From Bartonella raoultii (GTDB taxonomy: Bacteria; Pseudomonadota; Alphaproteobacteria; Rhizobiales; Rhizobiaceae), in the NCBI RefSeq assembly GCF_019659805.1, contig NZ_JAIFRO010000003.1, positions 62,001 through 126,000 of the forward strand: 64,000 bases of DNA. The letters are read 5' to 3'. A program made the translations under genes and the position numbers. The first letter of the stretch is position 1, and each line of letters begins with the position of its first letter. This document shows, piece by piece, positions 53,089 to 62,070 of this stretch. The notes below the pieces were generated by a model. That model did no database searches. It worked only from the letters and a program-made list of their open reading frames with translations, and had not been told where the DNA came from.

Positions 53089-54228
53089 ATGTCGACGGTT
53101 TATGATTGGTCTTTAAAAGCCTTAGAGAATGGCAATGCGGATGCTTTGATCAATTGGTCAGAGGGTCAGCCTCCTAGTACAGTCAACAACAGCGCCCGTA
53201 TGATGATGCAACGGATCAAAGAGTATCTCTTAGATACGGGAGGGGTTATTGAGAGTGTTTTTGTATATGATGAAGGACAAAGCACAACGTCGGTTCATTT
53301 GCAAAGTAGGTTGGCTTATCCTGCTTATAGGGACGGTCTTCATTTACGTTTTGTCTCACGTGGTCACAATAGAGGCGCGACGCGTGTTTCAGTTAATACT
53401 TTAACCAGCCAGCCTGTTTATAAGGCCACAGATAAAGGGCTATCGCTTTTATCAGGTGGTGAGTTCCAAGAAGGGTGTGTTTATAGCCTTGTGTATGATG
53501 AAGCGCTTTCAGGTTGGCAAGTTCTCAATCCTACCCGTGATCCAGTTCCAGCGTCAAAAACATTACCGACTGGTTTAATCGGTCCTTTTGCCATGCGCCA
53601 TTTACCGGCTGGTTGGTTGTTGTGTGATGGTCAGGCTTATAGTCGTTTACACTATAGGTCTCTTTTTTCGAAGATAGGGACGAGTTGGGGGGAGGGAGAT
53701 GGTGTAAGAACCTTTAATGTTCCAGATTTGCGTGGGATGTTTTTACGGGGTCTTGATGAAGGGCGCAATGTTGATCCTTGGCGTTCTTTTGCAAGCCAGC
53801 AAGAGCATTCTTTAAAAGCCCATGATCATTTTATCGGTTCTATAGCCCCTCATTCTCTCGCCTCCCGTAAGAAGCGTGATGTCTCTTCTTCAGATGCTTT
53901 AAAAAGAAGCAAGCGTTCTCTTGATAGCGATGAGGAATGTTTAGGATTGAGCGGGGATGCCTTGGAAAAGTGTAATCAAGAATTTGATGAAAGAGCGGGC
54001 GTTCCAGCGGCTCCAGAGGTTCCCTTTTGGTTTACAGAATCGGATAAACCGCCCCGTTTACCTTGGTTTATTCGGTCTCCATTTGCCAATTTTTTAATCT
54101 CTTCTACGCCGTTACAAGAGGGTTTGGATCGTCTTGCTCCTCATGAACATAGATTTCTTATCGACAGTTTTGGTGGAGAGGAAACGCGTCCAGTCAATGT
54201 ATCGGTTGTATTTGGCATAAAGACATGA
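53089..54228 (+). CDS. Tail-collar fibre protein 3 with charged insertion
   Basis: Protein of 379 aa, third paralogue with the same N-terminal and collar domains (VPDLRGMFLRGLDEGRN). Between the collar and the C-terminus it carries about 80 extra residues, including KKRDVSSSDALKRSKRSLD and two cysteines (about 281 and 292), followed by a proline-rich stretch. The start at 53089 follows GAGGGG. The insertion is absent from the two sister proteins. Confidence 0.82.
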   Translation: MSTVYDWSLKALENGNADALINWSEGQPPSTVNNSARMMMQRIKEYLLDTGGVIESVFVYDEGQSTTSVHLQSRLAYPAYRDGLHLRFVSRGHNRGATRVSVNTLTSQPVYKATDKGLSLLSGGEFQEGCVYSLVYDEALSGWQVLNPTRDPVPASKTLPTGLIGPFAMRHLPAGWLLCDGQAYSRLHYRSLFSKIGTSWGEGDGVRTFNVPDLRGMFLRGLDEGRNVDPWRSFASQQEHSLKAHDHFIGSIAPHSLASRKKRDVSSSDALKRSKRSLDSDEECLGLSGDALEKCNQEFDERAGVPAAPEVPFWFTESDKPPRLPWFIRSPFANFLISSTPLQEGLDRLAPHEHRFLIDSFGGEETRPVNVSVVFGIKT

Positions 54229-54237
54229 GGTTATGCG

Positions 54238-54459
54238 ATGTTATCAAAACCCTTTGCGATTTCAGCTTTAAGTGACCCGTCTCAAGTACGGGTTGTTTTG
54301 TATTCCGGTGAGCGCTTTGTGCACGCCCCGTTAAATGGGGTTAGTGATCTTTTGAAAGCTGCTTTGCACTCAGAGCTTTCCGTTTCATTCAAGCGTTTAG
54401 AAACTGAATTACAAGCTTTGAGGGATGAAGTGGAAGAATTGAAAGCGTGTTTATTTTAA
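54238..54459 (+). CDS. Small coiled-coil protein between fibre genes
   Basis: Protein of 73 aa. A strand-like N-terminal half is followed by a heptad-rich helix (SFKRLETELQALRDEVEELKACLF) suited to trimer formation. Position between fibre genes suggests a fibre chaperone or linker. No family recognised. Confidence 0.6.
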   Translation: MLSKPFAISALSDPSQVRVVLYSGERFVHAPLNGVSDLLKAALHSELSVSFKRLETELQALRDEVEELKACLF

Positions 54460-54493
54460 GGCTTTATGAAGAGTTGATGTAAGGAAGCAAGAA

Positions 54494-57400
54494 ATGAGTA
54501 TACCCCACCATACCCATGAATATTATCTCCCAACGGCAACCAAAGAAGAGATAATAGAGGGGCGTTCGCAAGATACGGTTGTTGTTCCCAAGTTGTTAGG
54601 GACGGCTTGCCTTTATTCTTATGAAACTTTTGCGCCGTTAGAACAGGTTGTCGATGTAAGGAAAGAAGTAGAAACGGCAACCGCCCGTGCAAATGGCGCC
54701 CAACAAAAGGCAGAAGAGTCCAAAAGACTATCAGAGCAGGCGCTTACAGAGGTGCAAAGAACGGTTGAAAGTGTTGGCAATGCGCTCACGCGTGCAAACA
54801 GTGCACAAGAGAGTGCAGGAAGAGCAGAGCAGACAGCTTCAGAAGCCAAAACAACAGCGGCAGAAGCACAATTGGTCTCGGCAGAAGCCAAGCTTAAATC
54901 GGAGGCAGCAGAAAGATTATCGCAAGAAACGCAAACGATAGCTTCAAAAGCCAAGAGAATATCGGAAAGCGCGCAAGCAGCTGTTGAGAAGAACATATCA
55001 GAAGTTGATACGGCGAAAGGTTTATTAAGCTCAGGATTGGCAACAGTTACACAAGCCAAGCAGGAAAGTGAGAGTGCATTGCGTATAGCAAGAGAAGCCA
55101 AGGCGGAATCCTCACAAGCCTTAACAGCTTCAGGATTAGCGCAGTCGACCTCAGAAGAAAGCAAGACAGTCTCACAACGAGCAGAAGCCAGTGCTAGAGA
55201 AGCCGAACAATCTTCTCTGATAGCAAAGAATGGAGCGTTAGAAGCCAAACAGATAGCTGATGCTGCAAAACTTCTCTCAGAAGAAAGCAAGACTTTGTCA
55301 GAACTTTCTAAGACGGCTTCAGATCAATCACTCTTGGTTTCGACACAAGCCAAGCAGGCCAGTGAAGAGGCCAGCAAGCAAGCCTCAGAAGCTTTAAGCA
55401 AGTCGGTTGAATCACGGGCATTGTCGGAGGAAGCCAAGAAAATAGCGACAGAAGGCATACGAGAAGTTAAGCAAGAGGTTTCGTCGATTTCGAAAGTAGC
55501 AATGCAAGCGGAACAAACAGCGACAGAGACGACGCAAGTCGCAGCCACAGCCGTTGCAACATGTCATGAAGTTAAGACAGTTTCTCAGAGAGCCAAGAGT
55601 GTTGCAGAAACAGCCCAGCAGGTAGCGACAGAAGCGAAGGAGTTAGCAGAATCTTTTAAGGGTGTAGCAGAAGGTGCATCTCGTACAGCCAATGAAGCCA
55701 AGGAGGCAAGTGAAAGAGCTTTGAGGAGCTCTCATCAAGCAGAATCTTCAAGCAACAGTGCTCAGCAGGTAGCGACAGAAGCGAAGCGTTTAGCAGAGCA
55801 AGCGGTCAGTTCAGTCACAGAGGTCACCAAGACCGCTCAACAGGTAGCAAGCTCTGTTGAGACAGCCGTTAGTCTGTCTCAAGAAACACGATCGCTTGCA
55901 GAGAGAGCCCAAAGTCTTTCTGGAGAAGCACAAGCTACGGCTTCAAAAGCATTATCGAAAGCAGAAGAATGCGAAGCCGCATCGGGTGAAGCCTCAAGAG
56001 TCTCTTTAGAAGCCAAGCAGATAAGTGAAACAGTGCAAGCAACAGTAACTTCTCTACAAAGCAGTGTTGATAAAGCAGTTTCAGAAGCAGCAGATGGCAA
56101 GAGTAAAGCAGCAGAAGCAAAACAGCTAGCATTGGAAGCGAAGGATGCCTCCACCAATGCCCTCACTTCTTCTAGGGATGCCAAGGAGCATTCTTCACAG
56201 GCGCTTACAACAGCCCATGATGCGAAGACAGCTTCCCTAGCGTCTCAAAAGAAAAGTGAAGAGGTTGCAGGTATAGCGAATGAAGCAAAATCTTTGGTTG
56301 ATAGAGCGGTTTTGGATGCAAGCGCCGCCAAGCAGGCGTCGACAAGCGCGCTTACAGCCTCCAGTGATGCGAAGCAGCAAGCTTCTGAGGCTGTTGTTTT
56401 CGTTAAAGAGGCCAAAAGTGTTTGTGAAGAATCTAAGGCATTATCCGATAAAGCAATCAAGGTCTCTACGGAGGCCCAACAGGCATCGGAGGCATCACGA
56501 ACCGCTTCTCTGGATGCGCAAGCAACAGCAGGCTTGGCATCTACAACAGCCAATGATGCGAAAAGCATAGCAGAGCGTGCACACAGTCTATCGGAAGAGG
56601 CAAAGAGCTTAGCGCAAGAAAGCAAAGCGCGTTTTGAAAGCGTTCAACAAAAGATAGAAGACATCAAAGAAGTTTCAGATACAGCTCTCTCCACAGCGAA
56701 TGCGGCCAAACAAACAGGAGAAGAGACAAGCAAGCAAGCTTCAGAAGCTTTGACGAAGTCTGTTGAAGCCAAGGCTTTATCAGAGGAAGCGAAAAGTGTC
56801 TCAGAGACTGCTCGTAGGAAAGCGAATGAAGCAGAGCAGGCAGCGTCAGAAGCCTCAAAGGTCGCTTTAGAAGCAAAAGCAGTTGCAGAACGGGCTGTTG
56901 TTACGGATGGAGAAACCCTTCGAGGGGGAGAAGCGCTCAAAAGTTTAGTTGAAGAGGTAAAGAAGAAAGCAGAAACAGCAGAAAGTTTAGCTTCAGAAGC
57001 AAAAGAGAGCGCTTCACAGTCCTTGCTAGCTTCTAATCATGCAAGGAGTGAATCAGCAACAGCGGTAAATACAGCGAATGATGCAAAGAGTAAGGCAGAA
57101 GAAGCCAAGACCCTCTCAGAAGCGTCAAAGAGTATGAGCAGTGATGCAAAGCAATTGGCTACACAAGCCAAGGAAACCTTGACAAGCGCGCTTACAGAAA
57201 CAAGGGATGTAAAAGAGCAAGTAGAGGCAGCAAAAAGAATATCAGAAGAAGTAAAGCAAGAGCTTATAGGATTAAAAACGTCATCAGACTTGGCATTATC
57301 GACAGCGAATGCAGCAAAAGCCACGGGAGATCAAGCCTCTCAACAGGCTACAGAAGCAAAGAGTTTAGCAGAAGATGCCAAGAGTGTTTCAGACAAATTA

Positions 57401-60001
57401 CAGAGCAAAATAGATAAGATAGAGCAATTAGCAGAAAAAGCGCAAGAAACGGCTACAGCCTCCAAAGAAGCGGCTTCTTATGCGAAACATGATGCCGATC
57501 AAGCACAAAAGAAGGCGCAAAGTTCAGAGAATTTATCCTATCAAGCCTTAAATAAAGCCGAAGAAGCCAAGCAATCGGCGGATGGAGCGAGTATAAAAGC
57601 GAGCTTGGCAGAAATGGCAGCAGAAGAAGCCAAGAAAACCGCCGGCTCCACTTTATCGCAAGCTTATGCCGCCAAAGATGAAGCAGATAAAGCCAAGGAA
57701 ATAGCGAATGGAGCAAGAATAAAATCCAGCTTGGCAGAGAGTGCAGCGGAAGAAGCCAAGAAAACCGCCGGTTCTTCTTTATCACAAGCTTATGCCGCGA
57801 AAGATGAGGCGGGTAAAGCCAAGGAAGCAGCACATGGAGCGAGTATAAAAGCGAGCTTGGCAGAAATGGAAGCAAAAGAAGCCAAGCAATCAGCAAGTTC
57901 AGCGTGGAGAGAAGCCAATGAAGCCAAAGATTCTGTAAAGACTATAAAAGAGAGCGTTTCCAATGCGAAAGATGATGCAGAGCAAGCGCGGCAAACAGCA
58001 GAAGAAGCCAAGCAATCGGCGGATGGAGCACGTCATAAAATCAATGATGTTGAACAGGTTATAGAGACGCTCAAAGCCTCACTTGATTTGGTAAAAACGG
58101 ATGCATCAGGAGCCTTGTCAACAGCGCAAAAGGCAGAAACAGCCGCTTCAGCTGCGAAAGAAGAGGCAAGTCAAGCGCAAGAAGTAGGCAAGAATGCGAA
58201 GTCGACAGCAGATGAGGCGCTCACGAAAGCGACAGATGCCAAGAGCCATGCTGAATTGGCAAACACCACCTCCAATGAAGCCAAGACACTTGCCGAGCAA
58301 GCCACGAGCAGGCTCAATTCCCTGAATTTATCGGAAATGCGCCAAAGGGTTAATGCGCTTCAACAAAGTGTAGAACAAGCGCATCAATCGTCACAAACAG
58401 CGAGCAACAAGGCTGAAGAAGCGACCCAACAAGCAAGCCAAGCCAAGAGTTTGGCACAAGAAGCCAAGAATACAGCAGAAGGGGTAAAAAGTAGTTTAGA
58501 GACATTAAAAACGACATCAGAGCAAGCACAAGAGAATGCCTCTGAAGCCCTTCGTATAGCCAAAGAAGTCAAAGCCGCCTCAGAAGGTTCAGATGTTGAG
58601 GAAGATGAAGAAATAAGCGAAACGGCAGATGATGAAGCGATGGCCATAGCGTCCGATGCGCAAACAGTTGCTTATGATGCCCGCTTGAAAGCCATGTCAG
58701 CGGATATAAAAGCCGATAGAGCCGATCGCAATGCGCAGAATGCGAAGGAAGAAGCCAAGAATGCGCAGGAAAAAATCGCGGAAGTGAAGGAAGAAATTAC
58801 AAAAGCGAAGAAAGAAATCGAAGAAGCCAAGCAAAGCGCGAGTCATGCAATACGAGAGAATAATAGTACGAAGAGATGGCTCACACAGACATTCCAAAAA
58901 ACGGAGCAATTAGAAAAAGACCTAGACGATATGGATCTTTCTGTGAGCAACGTCTCTAATAACATCCGTACGGTCCAAACGAAGGTGGAAGAAGCAAAAA
59001 CATTAGCACAAGAGTTCAAAACGGCTTGTGAACGTAGCGCTTCTGATCTTCTCAAAAAGTTAAGTTGGAATGTTTTTACCCAGTCCACGCCATTTCTGAA
59101 GACAGATATAACCAAACGGCTCATTTTAGAAGGAGAAACGCATATTTCTGTCAAGGATGGGAGTGATATACAGCTGGTCAGTTTTACGAGCAGTTCTACA
59201 GAGGTCGCGCTTCCTTCTTCAGGTCTTTCAGCCGGTAAGGATTATTATGTCTATTTGGTGAATGGGGGGAGAGAGGACCAAAAACTGATTGTGTCAGAGT
59301 ATAAAAGTTCTCCCCGTGATGCAGACATTTCAACATATAATTGGAAGCAGATAGGCGGTTTTCATACGCTTTGTGCAGATGTTGGCTATTCTGCGTATCA
59401 TCCTTTATCCGGTTATAAAGCAGGGGATATTTTACCCCGTTCTGTTTGGTGTCTCAATCATCGCCCGCATTGTTCCCCAGAAGGTATGGTCTACGATCCT
59501 AGAAGAGATCTTTGGGTGGATATCTATCTTCAATCCGGTAAGGGGGAAGATACCAAATCAGCCTATGGTGTTCCGATCACCAGCAATCGTTCTTATACAG
59601 ATCATGCCAAGGATATGATGCAGGTAAAGAAAAGGTTATTGGGTCATGAGGATTTTCTTTCAGCGATGTATGGAAGCAATGAAAATAGCAGTATTGAGGG
59701 ACAACAAGCGCCTACAGCACAGCATTCAGGAGGTCATAAGGATACACAAGAACGTCGTATGATCTCGCATATTGGTTGTGAGGATGGTTATGGTTATGTT
59801 TCGCAATATTTATCAGAGTTTTTCCCCGTTCCCAATCAAAGTGATCCTTCAAAGAGTGATATGCATGTTTTGATTGGTGGTGGGAGTTGGCAGGATGGAG
59901 CAGAATGCGGTAGTTTTTTTCGTCAGAGCGTGCATTCTCGTAATTTTACGGATGAGAAGGTAGGAGCGCGTGGATGCTGTCGTCCACGTCGTTTTATTTG
60001 A
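54494..60001 (+). CDS. Giant coiled-coil tail fibre with lectin-like tip
   Basis: Protein of 1835 aa. A virion-binding-like N-terminus (about 1-55) is followed by some 1450 residues of alanine-, glutamate- and serine-rich helix repeats (EAKxxAEEAK, SEEAKxLSE) predicting a very long coiled-coil shaft. About 1520-1590 form a beta domain. The C-terminal 180 residues contain MISHIGCEDGYGYVSQYLSEF and VLIGGGSWQDGAECGSFFR with final RGCCRPRRF, the pattern of the C-type-lectin/FGE fold seen in phage receptor-binding tips. It probably reads host surface structures. Confidence 0.75.
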   Translation: MSIPHHTHEYYLPTATKEEIIEGRSQDTVVVPKLLGTACLYSYETFAPLEQVVDVRKEVETATARANGAQQKAEESKRLSEQALTEVQRTVESVGNALTRANSAQESAGRAEQTASEAKTTAAEAQLVSAEAKLKSEAAERLSQETQTIASKAKRISESAQAAVEKNISEVDTAKGLLSSGLATVTQAKQESESALRIAREAKAESSQALTASGLAQSTSEESKTVSQRAEASAREAEQSSLIAKNGALEAKQIADAAKLLSEESKTLSELSKTASDQSLLVSTQAKQASEEASKQASEALSKSVESRALSEEAKKIATEGIREVKQEVSSISKVAMQAEQTATETTQVAATAVATCHEVKTVSQRAKSVAETAQQVATEAKELAESFKGVAEGASRTANEAKEASERALRSSHQAESSSNSAQQVATEAKRLAEQAVSSVTEVTKTAQQVASSVETAVSLSQETRSLAERAQSLSGEAQATASKALSKAEECEAASGEASRVSLEAKQISETVQATVTSLQSSVDKAVSEAADGKSKAAEAKQLALEAKDASTNALTSSRDAKEHSSQALTTAHDAKTASLASQKKSEEVAGIANEAKSLVDRAVLDASAAKQASTSALTASSDAKQQASEAVVFVKEAKSVCEESKALSDKAIKVSTEAQQASEASRTASLDAQATAGLASTTANDAKSIAERAHSLSEEAKSLAQESKARFESVQQKIEDIKEVSDTALSTANAAKQTGEETSKQASEALTKSVEAKALSEEAKSVSETARRKANEAEQAASEASKVALEAKAVAERAVVTDGETLRGGEALKSLVEEVKKKAETAESLASEAKESASQSLLASNHARSESATAVNTANDAKSKAEEAKTLSEASKSMSSDAKQLATQAKETLTSALTETRDVKEQVEAAKRISEEVKQELIGLKTSSDLALSTANAAKATGDQASQQATEAKSLAEDAKSVSDKLQSKIDKIEQLAEKAQETATASKEAASYAKHDADQAQKKAQSSENLSYQALNKAEEAKQSADGASIKASLAEMAAEEAKKTAGSTLSQAYAAKDEADKAKEIANGARIKSSLAESAAEEAKKTAGSSLSQAYAAKDEAGKAKEAAHGASIKASLAEMEAKEAKQSASSAWREANEAKDSVKTIKESVSNAKDDAEQARQTAEEAKQSADGARHKINDVEQVIETLKASLDLVKTDASGALSTAQKAETAASAAKEEASQAQEVGKNAKSTADEALTKATDAKSHAELANTTSNEAKTLAEQATSRLNSLNLSEMRQRVNALQQSVEQAHQSSQTASNKAEEATQQASQAKSLAQEAKNTAEGVKSSLETLKTTSEQAQENASEALRIAKEVKAASEGSDVEEDEEISETADDEAMAIASDAQTVAYDARLKAMSADIKADRADRNAQNAKEEAKNAQEKIAEVKEEITKAKKEIEEAKQSASHAIRENNSTKRWLTQTFQKTEQLEKDLDDMDLSVSNVSNNIRTVQTKVEEAKTLAQEFKTACERSASDLLKKLSWNVFTQSTPFLKTDITKRLILEGETHISVKDGSDIQLVSFTSSSTEVALPSSGLSAGKDYYVYLVNGGREDQKLIVSEYKSSPRDADISTYNWKQIGGFHTLCADVGYSAYHPLSGYKAGDILPRSVWCLNHRPHCSPEGMVYDPRRDLWVDIYLQSGKGEDTKSAYGVPITSNRSYTDHAKDMMQVKKRLLGHEDFLSAMYGSNENSSIEGQQAPTAQHSGGHKDTQERRMISHIGCEDGYGYVSQYLSEFFPVPNQSDPSKSDMHVLIGGGSWQDGAECGSFFRQSVHSRNFTDEKVGARGCCRPRRFI

Positions 60002-60037
60002 GAAACTTCATAGAAGGATCCAGTCTCATTTTTATTC

Positions 60038-60063
60038 AGCCTCACTTTTGTGGGGCTTTTTTT
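60038..60063 (+). terminator. Intrinsic terminator after the fibre gene
   Basis: AGCCTCAC-TTTT-GTGGGGCT (one G-T pair) followed by seven T residues, 36 bases after the fibre stop and just before the endolysin ribosome site. Confidence 0.8.
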
Positions 60064-60075
60064 ATGGAGGAGCAA

Positions 60076-60738
60076 ATGCGCAAGATATCGAAGGAAGGTT
60101 TAGAGCTTATTAAACAATGGGAAGGTTTACGCTTAGAGGCTTATAGAGATGAGGCATGTGTGTGGACGATTGGTTATGGTCACACCAGTTATGCGGGCAA
60201 ACCTTTGGTGCATAAGGGCATGTGTATTACGAAAGAACAAGCCGAAGAGATACTTTGTAAAGATTTAGAGCAATTTGAGCATGCGGTAGAGCAGTTTGTC
60301 ATGGTTTCGTTAACGGATGCGCAATTCGCGGCATTGGTGTCGTTTTGTTATAATGTAGGCACAACCGCCTTTTGCCAATCGACCTTATTAAAAAAGCTCA
60401 ATAAAGGGGATTATGAAGCTGTTCCTACAGAATTACAGAAATGGAATAAGGTAGGAGGTAAACCGCTTCAAGGATTAGTCAATCGTCGCGCCGCTGAAGC
60501 AGGGTTATGGGCCAAGGGATCTTATGTTTGTTCCAATTATCAAAAGGTAGAAACGAAAGAGAGGAGCGGTTTGTTCAAGATAGAAGCGCTTGCACCGATT
60601 ATAGGGTCCTGTTCAGGGCTTGGAGGGCTTTTTGCAGGCAATGGTCCTATCCAATGGGTTTTGGCAGGGATGATGGTTCTAGCTGCTGTAACAGGGGTTT
60701 TTATAGTCACAAAACGCTTTAAGGAACAGCGGTTATGA
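60076..60738 (+). CDS. Endolysin (GH24 lysozyme) with C-terminal membrane helix
   Basis: Muramidase of 220 aa with the T4-lysozyme-type triad E16, D25 and T31 in the classical E-8-D-5-T spacing. GYGHT and SFCYNVGTTAF are also present. The family normally ends near residue 155; here about 60 extra residues include a hydrophobic helix (about 190-212, QWVLAGMMVLAAVTGVFIV) and a basic tail. The start at 60076 follows GGAGGAG; a longer frame reaches back into the fibre gene and is rejected. It opens the lysis cassette. Confidence 0.88.
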   Translation: MRKISKEGLELIKQWEGLRLEAYRDEACVWTIGYGHTSYAGKPLVHKGMCITKEQAEEILCKDLEQFEHAVEQFVMVSLTDAQFAALVSFCYNVGTTAFCQSTLLKKLNKGDYEAVPTELQKWNKVGGKPLQGLVNRRAAEAGLWAKGSYVCSNYQKVETKERSGLFKIEALAPIIGSCSGLGGLFAGNGPIQWVLAGMMVLAAVTGVFIVTKRFKEQRL

Positions 60739-60962
60739 TTTTATATCTTAAAAGAAATCTGTCTTTTCTGTTAACGGCTATAGCCGTTTTTTTTATAGCT
60801 TTGGCTAAAGCCTTTCACCTTGGAAAGAAGAGCGAGCGTCAAAAGCAGGTAGAGACAGCATTAAAGAGAGCGACAACACGTTTTGAGGTTGAAAATGAAG
60901 TTAATCAAAAAAGTGATAGTGGTGTGCGTGCTGCTCTGTCTCGTTGGATGCGGGACAAATAG
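60735..60962 (+). CDS. Inner-membrane spanin candidate (Rz-like)
   Basis: Protein of 75 aa with an N-terminal membrane helix (about 9-28) and a charged helical remainder (GKKSERQKQVETALKRATTRFE), the topology of an i-spanin. It overlaps the endolysin by four bases and contains the start of the lipoprotein gene in another frame, as is typical of Rz/Rz1 pairs. Confidence 0.65.
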   Translation: MILYLKRNLSFLLTAIAVFFIALAKAFHLGKKSERQKQVETALKRATTRFEVENEVNQKSDSGVRAALSRWMRDK

Positions 60963-61098
60963 ATCAGTTTCTTGTGTTGGTTGGTTGCCCATTTATTTAG
61001 ATCAACAGGATGTTCAGGTCATCAGTTCTCACCTCGCAAGGGATATTTTAAAGCATAATCAACAGGGGGCTCACGTGTGTGGTTGGCAAGATGGTTAA
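60895..61098 (+). CDS. Outer-membrane spanin lipoprotein candidate (Rz1-like)
   Basis: Protein of 67 aa starting MKLIKKVIVV with a lipoprotein signal ending in LCLVGC, so the lipid would attach to Cys 18. The mature part is short with two further cysteines. The gene begins inside the Rz-like gene in another frame, behind GAGG. Together they would fuse inner and outer membranes at the end of lysis. Confidence 0.68.
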   Translation: MKLIKKVIVVCVLLCLVGCGTNRSVSCVGWLPIYLDQQDVQVISSHLARDILKHNQQGAHVCGWQDG

Positions 61099-61309
61099 GA
61101 AACAAAGCAGAAAAGAACAAGATTTAACAGAAAAAGAACGCCAACTGCTCCTTGAGATGCTGGAGACCTATCAAGGCTTAAAGATGATGTCACGTCTTAT
61201 GAAATGGGGGGCCTTTGCTGTCTTTATCTTTGTCATGGATTTTTCCCGTTTCATAGATGCCATAGAAAATAGTTTCTCACACTTAAAAAGATGGATAACA
61301 AAAAGTTAG
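61079..61309 (+). CDS. Small membrane protein, holin candidate
   Basis: Protein of 76 aa. A charged N-terminal helix (KKQSRKEQDLTEKERQLLLEMLETYQGLK) is followed by one hydrophobic helix (about 43-57, WGAFAVFIFVMDFSR) and a basic end. Position at the end of the lysis cassette suggests a holin or holin-like regulator, although a single short helix is weak evidence. GTG at 61079 has a better-placed purine run than the ATG at 61091. Confidence 0.5.
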   Translation: MVGKMVKKQSRKEQDLTEKERQLLLEMLETYQGLKMMSRLMKWGAFAVFIFVMDFSRFIDAIENSFSHLKRWITKS

Positions 61310-61332
61310 AGTACTTTTAATTTTTCATACAA

Positions 61333-61605
61333 TTATTCTTTGAAAAGGTCAGAGTGAGTTCCAGTGCGAATAAGATGTAATTTATCTCCTTCAATTCGAT
61401 AAATAAGTAGCCAATCTGGTTCTATATGACTATCATGACATCCCGCCCAATCACCCTTTAGTGGATGATCACAATAATGCTTTGGTAATGGCTTCTCTTC
61501 AATTAGCAGACTTAACAGTATACGCAGCTTATTCATATTTTTACCGCGTTTTTCCGCTTTGCGCACGTCACGTTTAAATTGTCGTGAGCGAACAGGTATC
61601 AGCAT
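61333..61605 (-). CDS. YafQ-family toxin
   Basis: RelE-superfamily mRNA endonuclease of 90 aa. The family pattern is complete: RSRQFKRDVRKAEKRGKNM at the start, PLKGDWAGCHDSHIEPDWLLIY in the middle and LHLIRTGTHSDLF at the end, including the C-terminal histidine used in catalysis. It would cut mRNA in the ribosome when not bound by its antitoxin. The gene follows the antitoxin gene directly. Confidence 0.92.
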   Translation of the reverse strand: MLIPVRSRQFKRDVRKAEKRGKNMNKLRILLSLLIEEKPLPKHYCDHPLKGDWAGCHDSHIEPDWLLIYRIEGDKLHLIRTGTHSDLFKE

Positions 61606-61606
61606 A

Positions 61607-61864
61607 TTAAATACCTAAGTCCTTAAAAAGAGCATCAGCATTTTTAAATGTTTCACCCTTACCCTCGTCTAATTCCTTTATAGCTTTACGTGTGACACTA
61701 TTAGGTACTTTAAGCTCAAAAGGTAAACAACCTTCTTCAGCGACACGCAAGAATGTTATGCGGATAAGGTCTGATGCACTTAATCCCATGCGTTCTAAAG
61801 TAATCATAGCTTGTTTTTTCATTTCAGCAGGAATGCGAGCACGAACAACAGAATCGGTTTTCAT
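61607..61864 (-). CDS. RelB/DinJ-family antitoxin
   Basis: Protein of 85 aa with the ribbon-helix-helix pattern VVRARIPAEMKKQAMITLERMGLSASDLIRITFLRVAEEG and LPFEL typical of DinJ, and an acidic C-terminal part that binds the toxin. The ATG at 61864 follows GGAGG with normal spacing. It pairs with YafQ and probably autoregulates the operon, close to the right prophage end where it may stabilise the lysogen. Confidence 0.9.
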   Translation of the reverse strand: MKTDSVVRARIPAEMKKQAMITLERMGLSASDLIRITFLRVAEEGCLPFELKVPNSVTRKAIKELDEGKGETFKNADALFKDLGI

Positions 61865-62070
61865 GATTAGTACCTCCATTTATAACTTTTATTATAATGT
61901 AGCCACATTGTAGCTTCAAGTTATTTTTTTAGAAGTTGAGACCCTCTGGACATCTGGTAAGGCTAAAAAAATTCCTCGAAAAGAAGTTCTGATTCGCAAT
62001 AATTGAAGAAAGTTACGAAAAGATTTGTTAGAATCAGCAGAAATATTTCTTCTCTAACAGGACTTTTTAG

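Noticed and set aside
54619..58647. Many Ser/Ala/Leu-rich frames opposite to the giant fibre gene
   Set aside because: They are mirror frames of an alanine- and glutamate-rich coiled coil with no own start signals.
54494..60001. Active diversity-generating retroelement
   Set aside because: The fibre tip is lectin-like, but I see no reverse transcriptase gene and no template repeat in the window.
38029..61309. Bartonella gene transfer agent (BaGTA)
   Set aside because: The region has a complete temperate-phage layout with attachment repeats, repressor operators, an integrase and P22-type virion genes. The GTA alternative is not needed.
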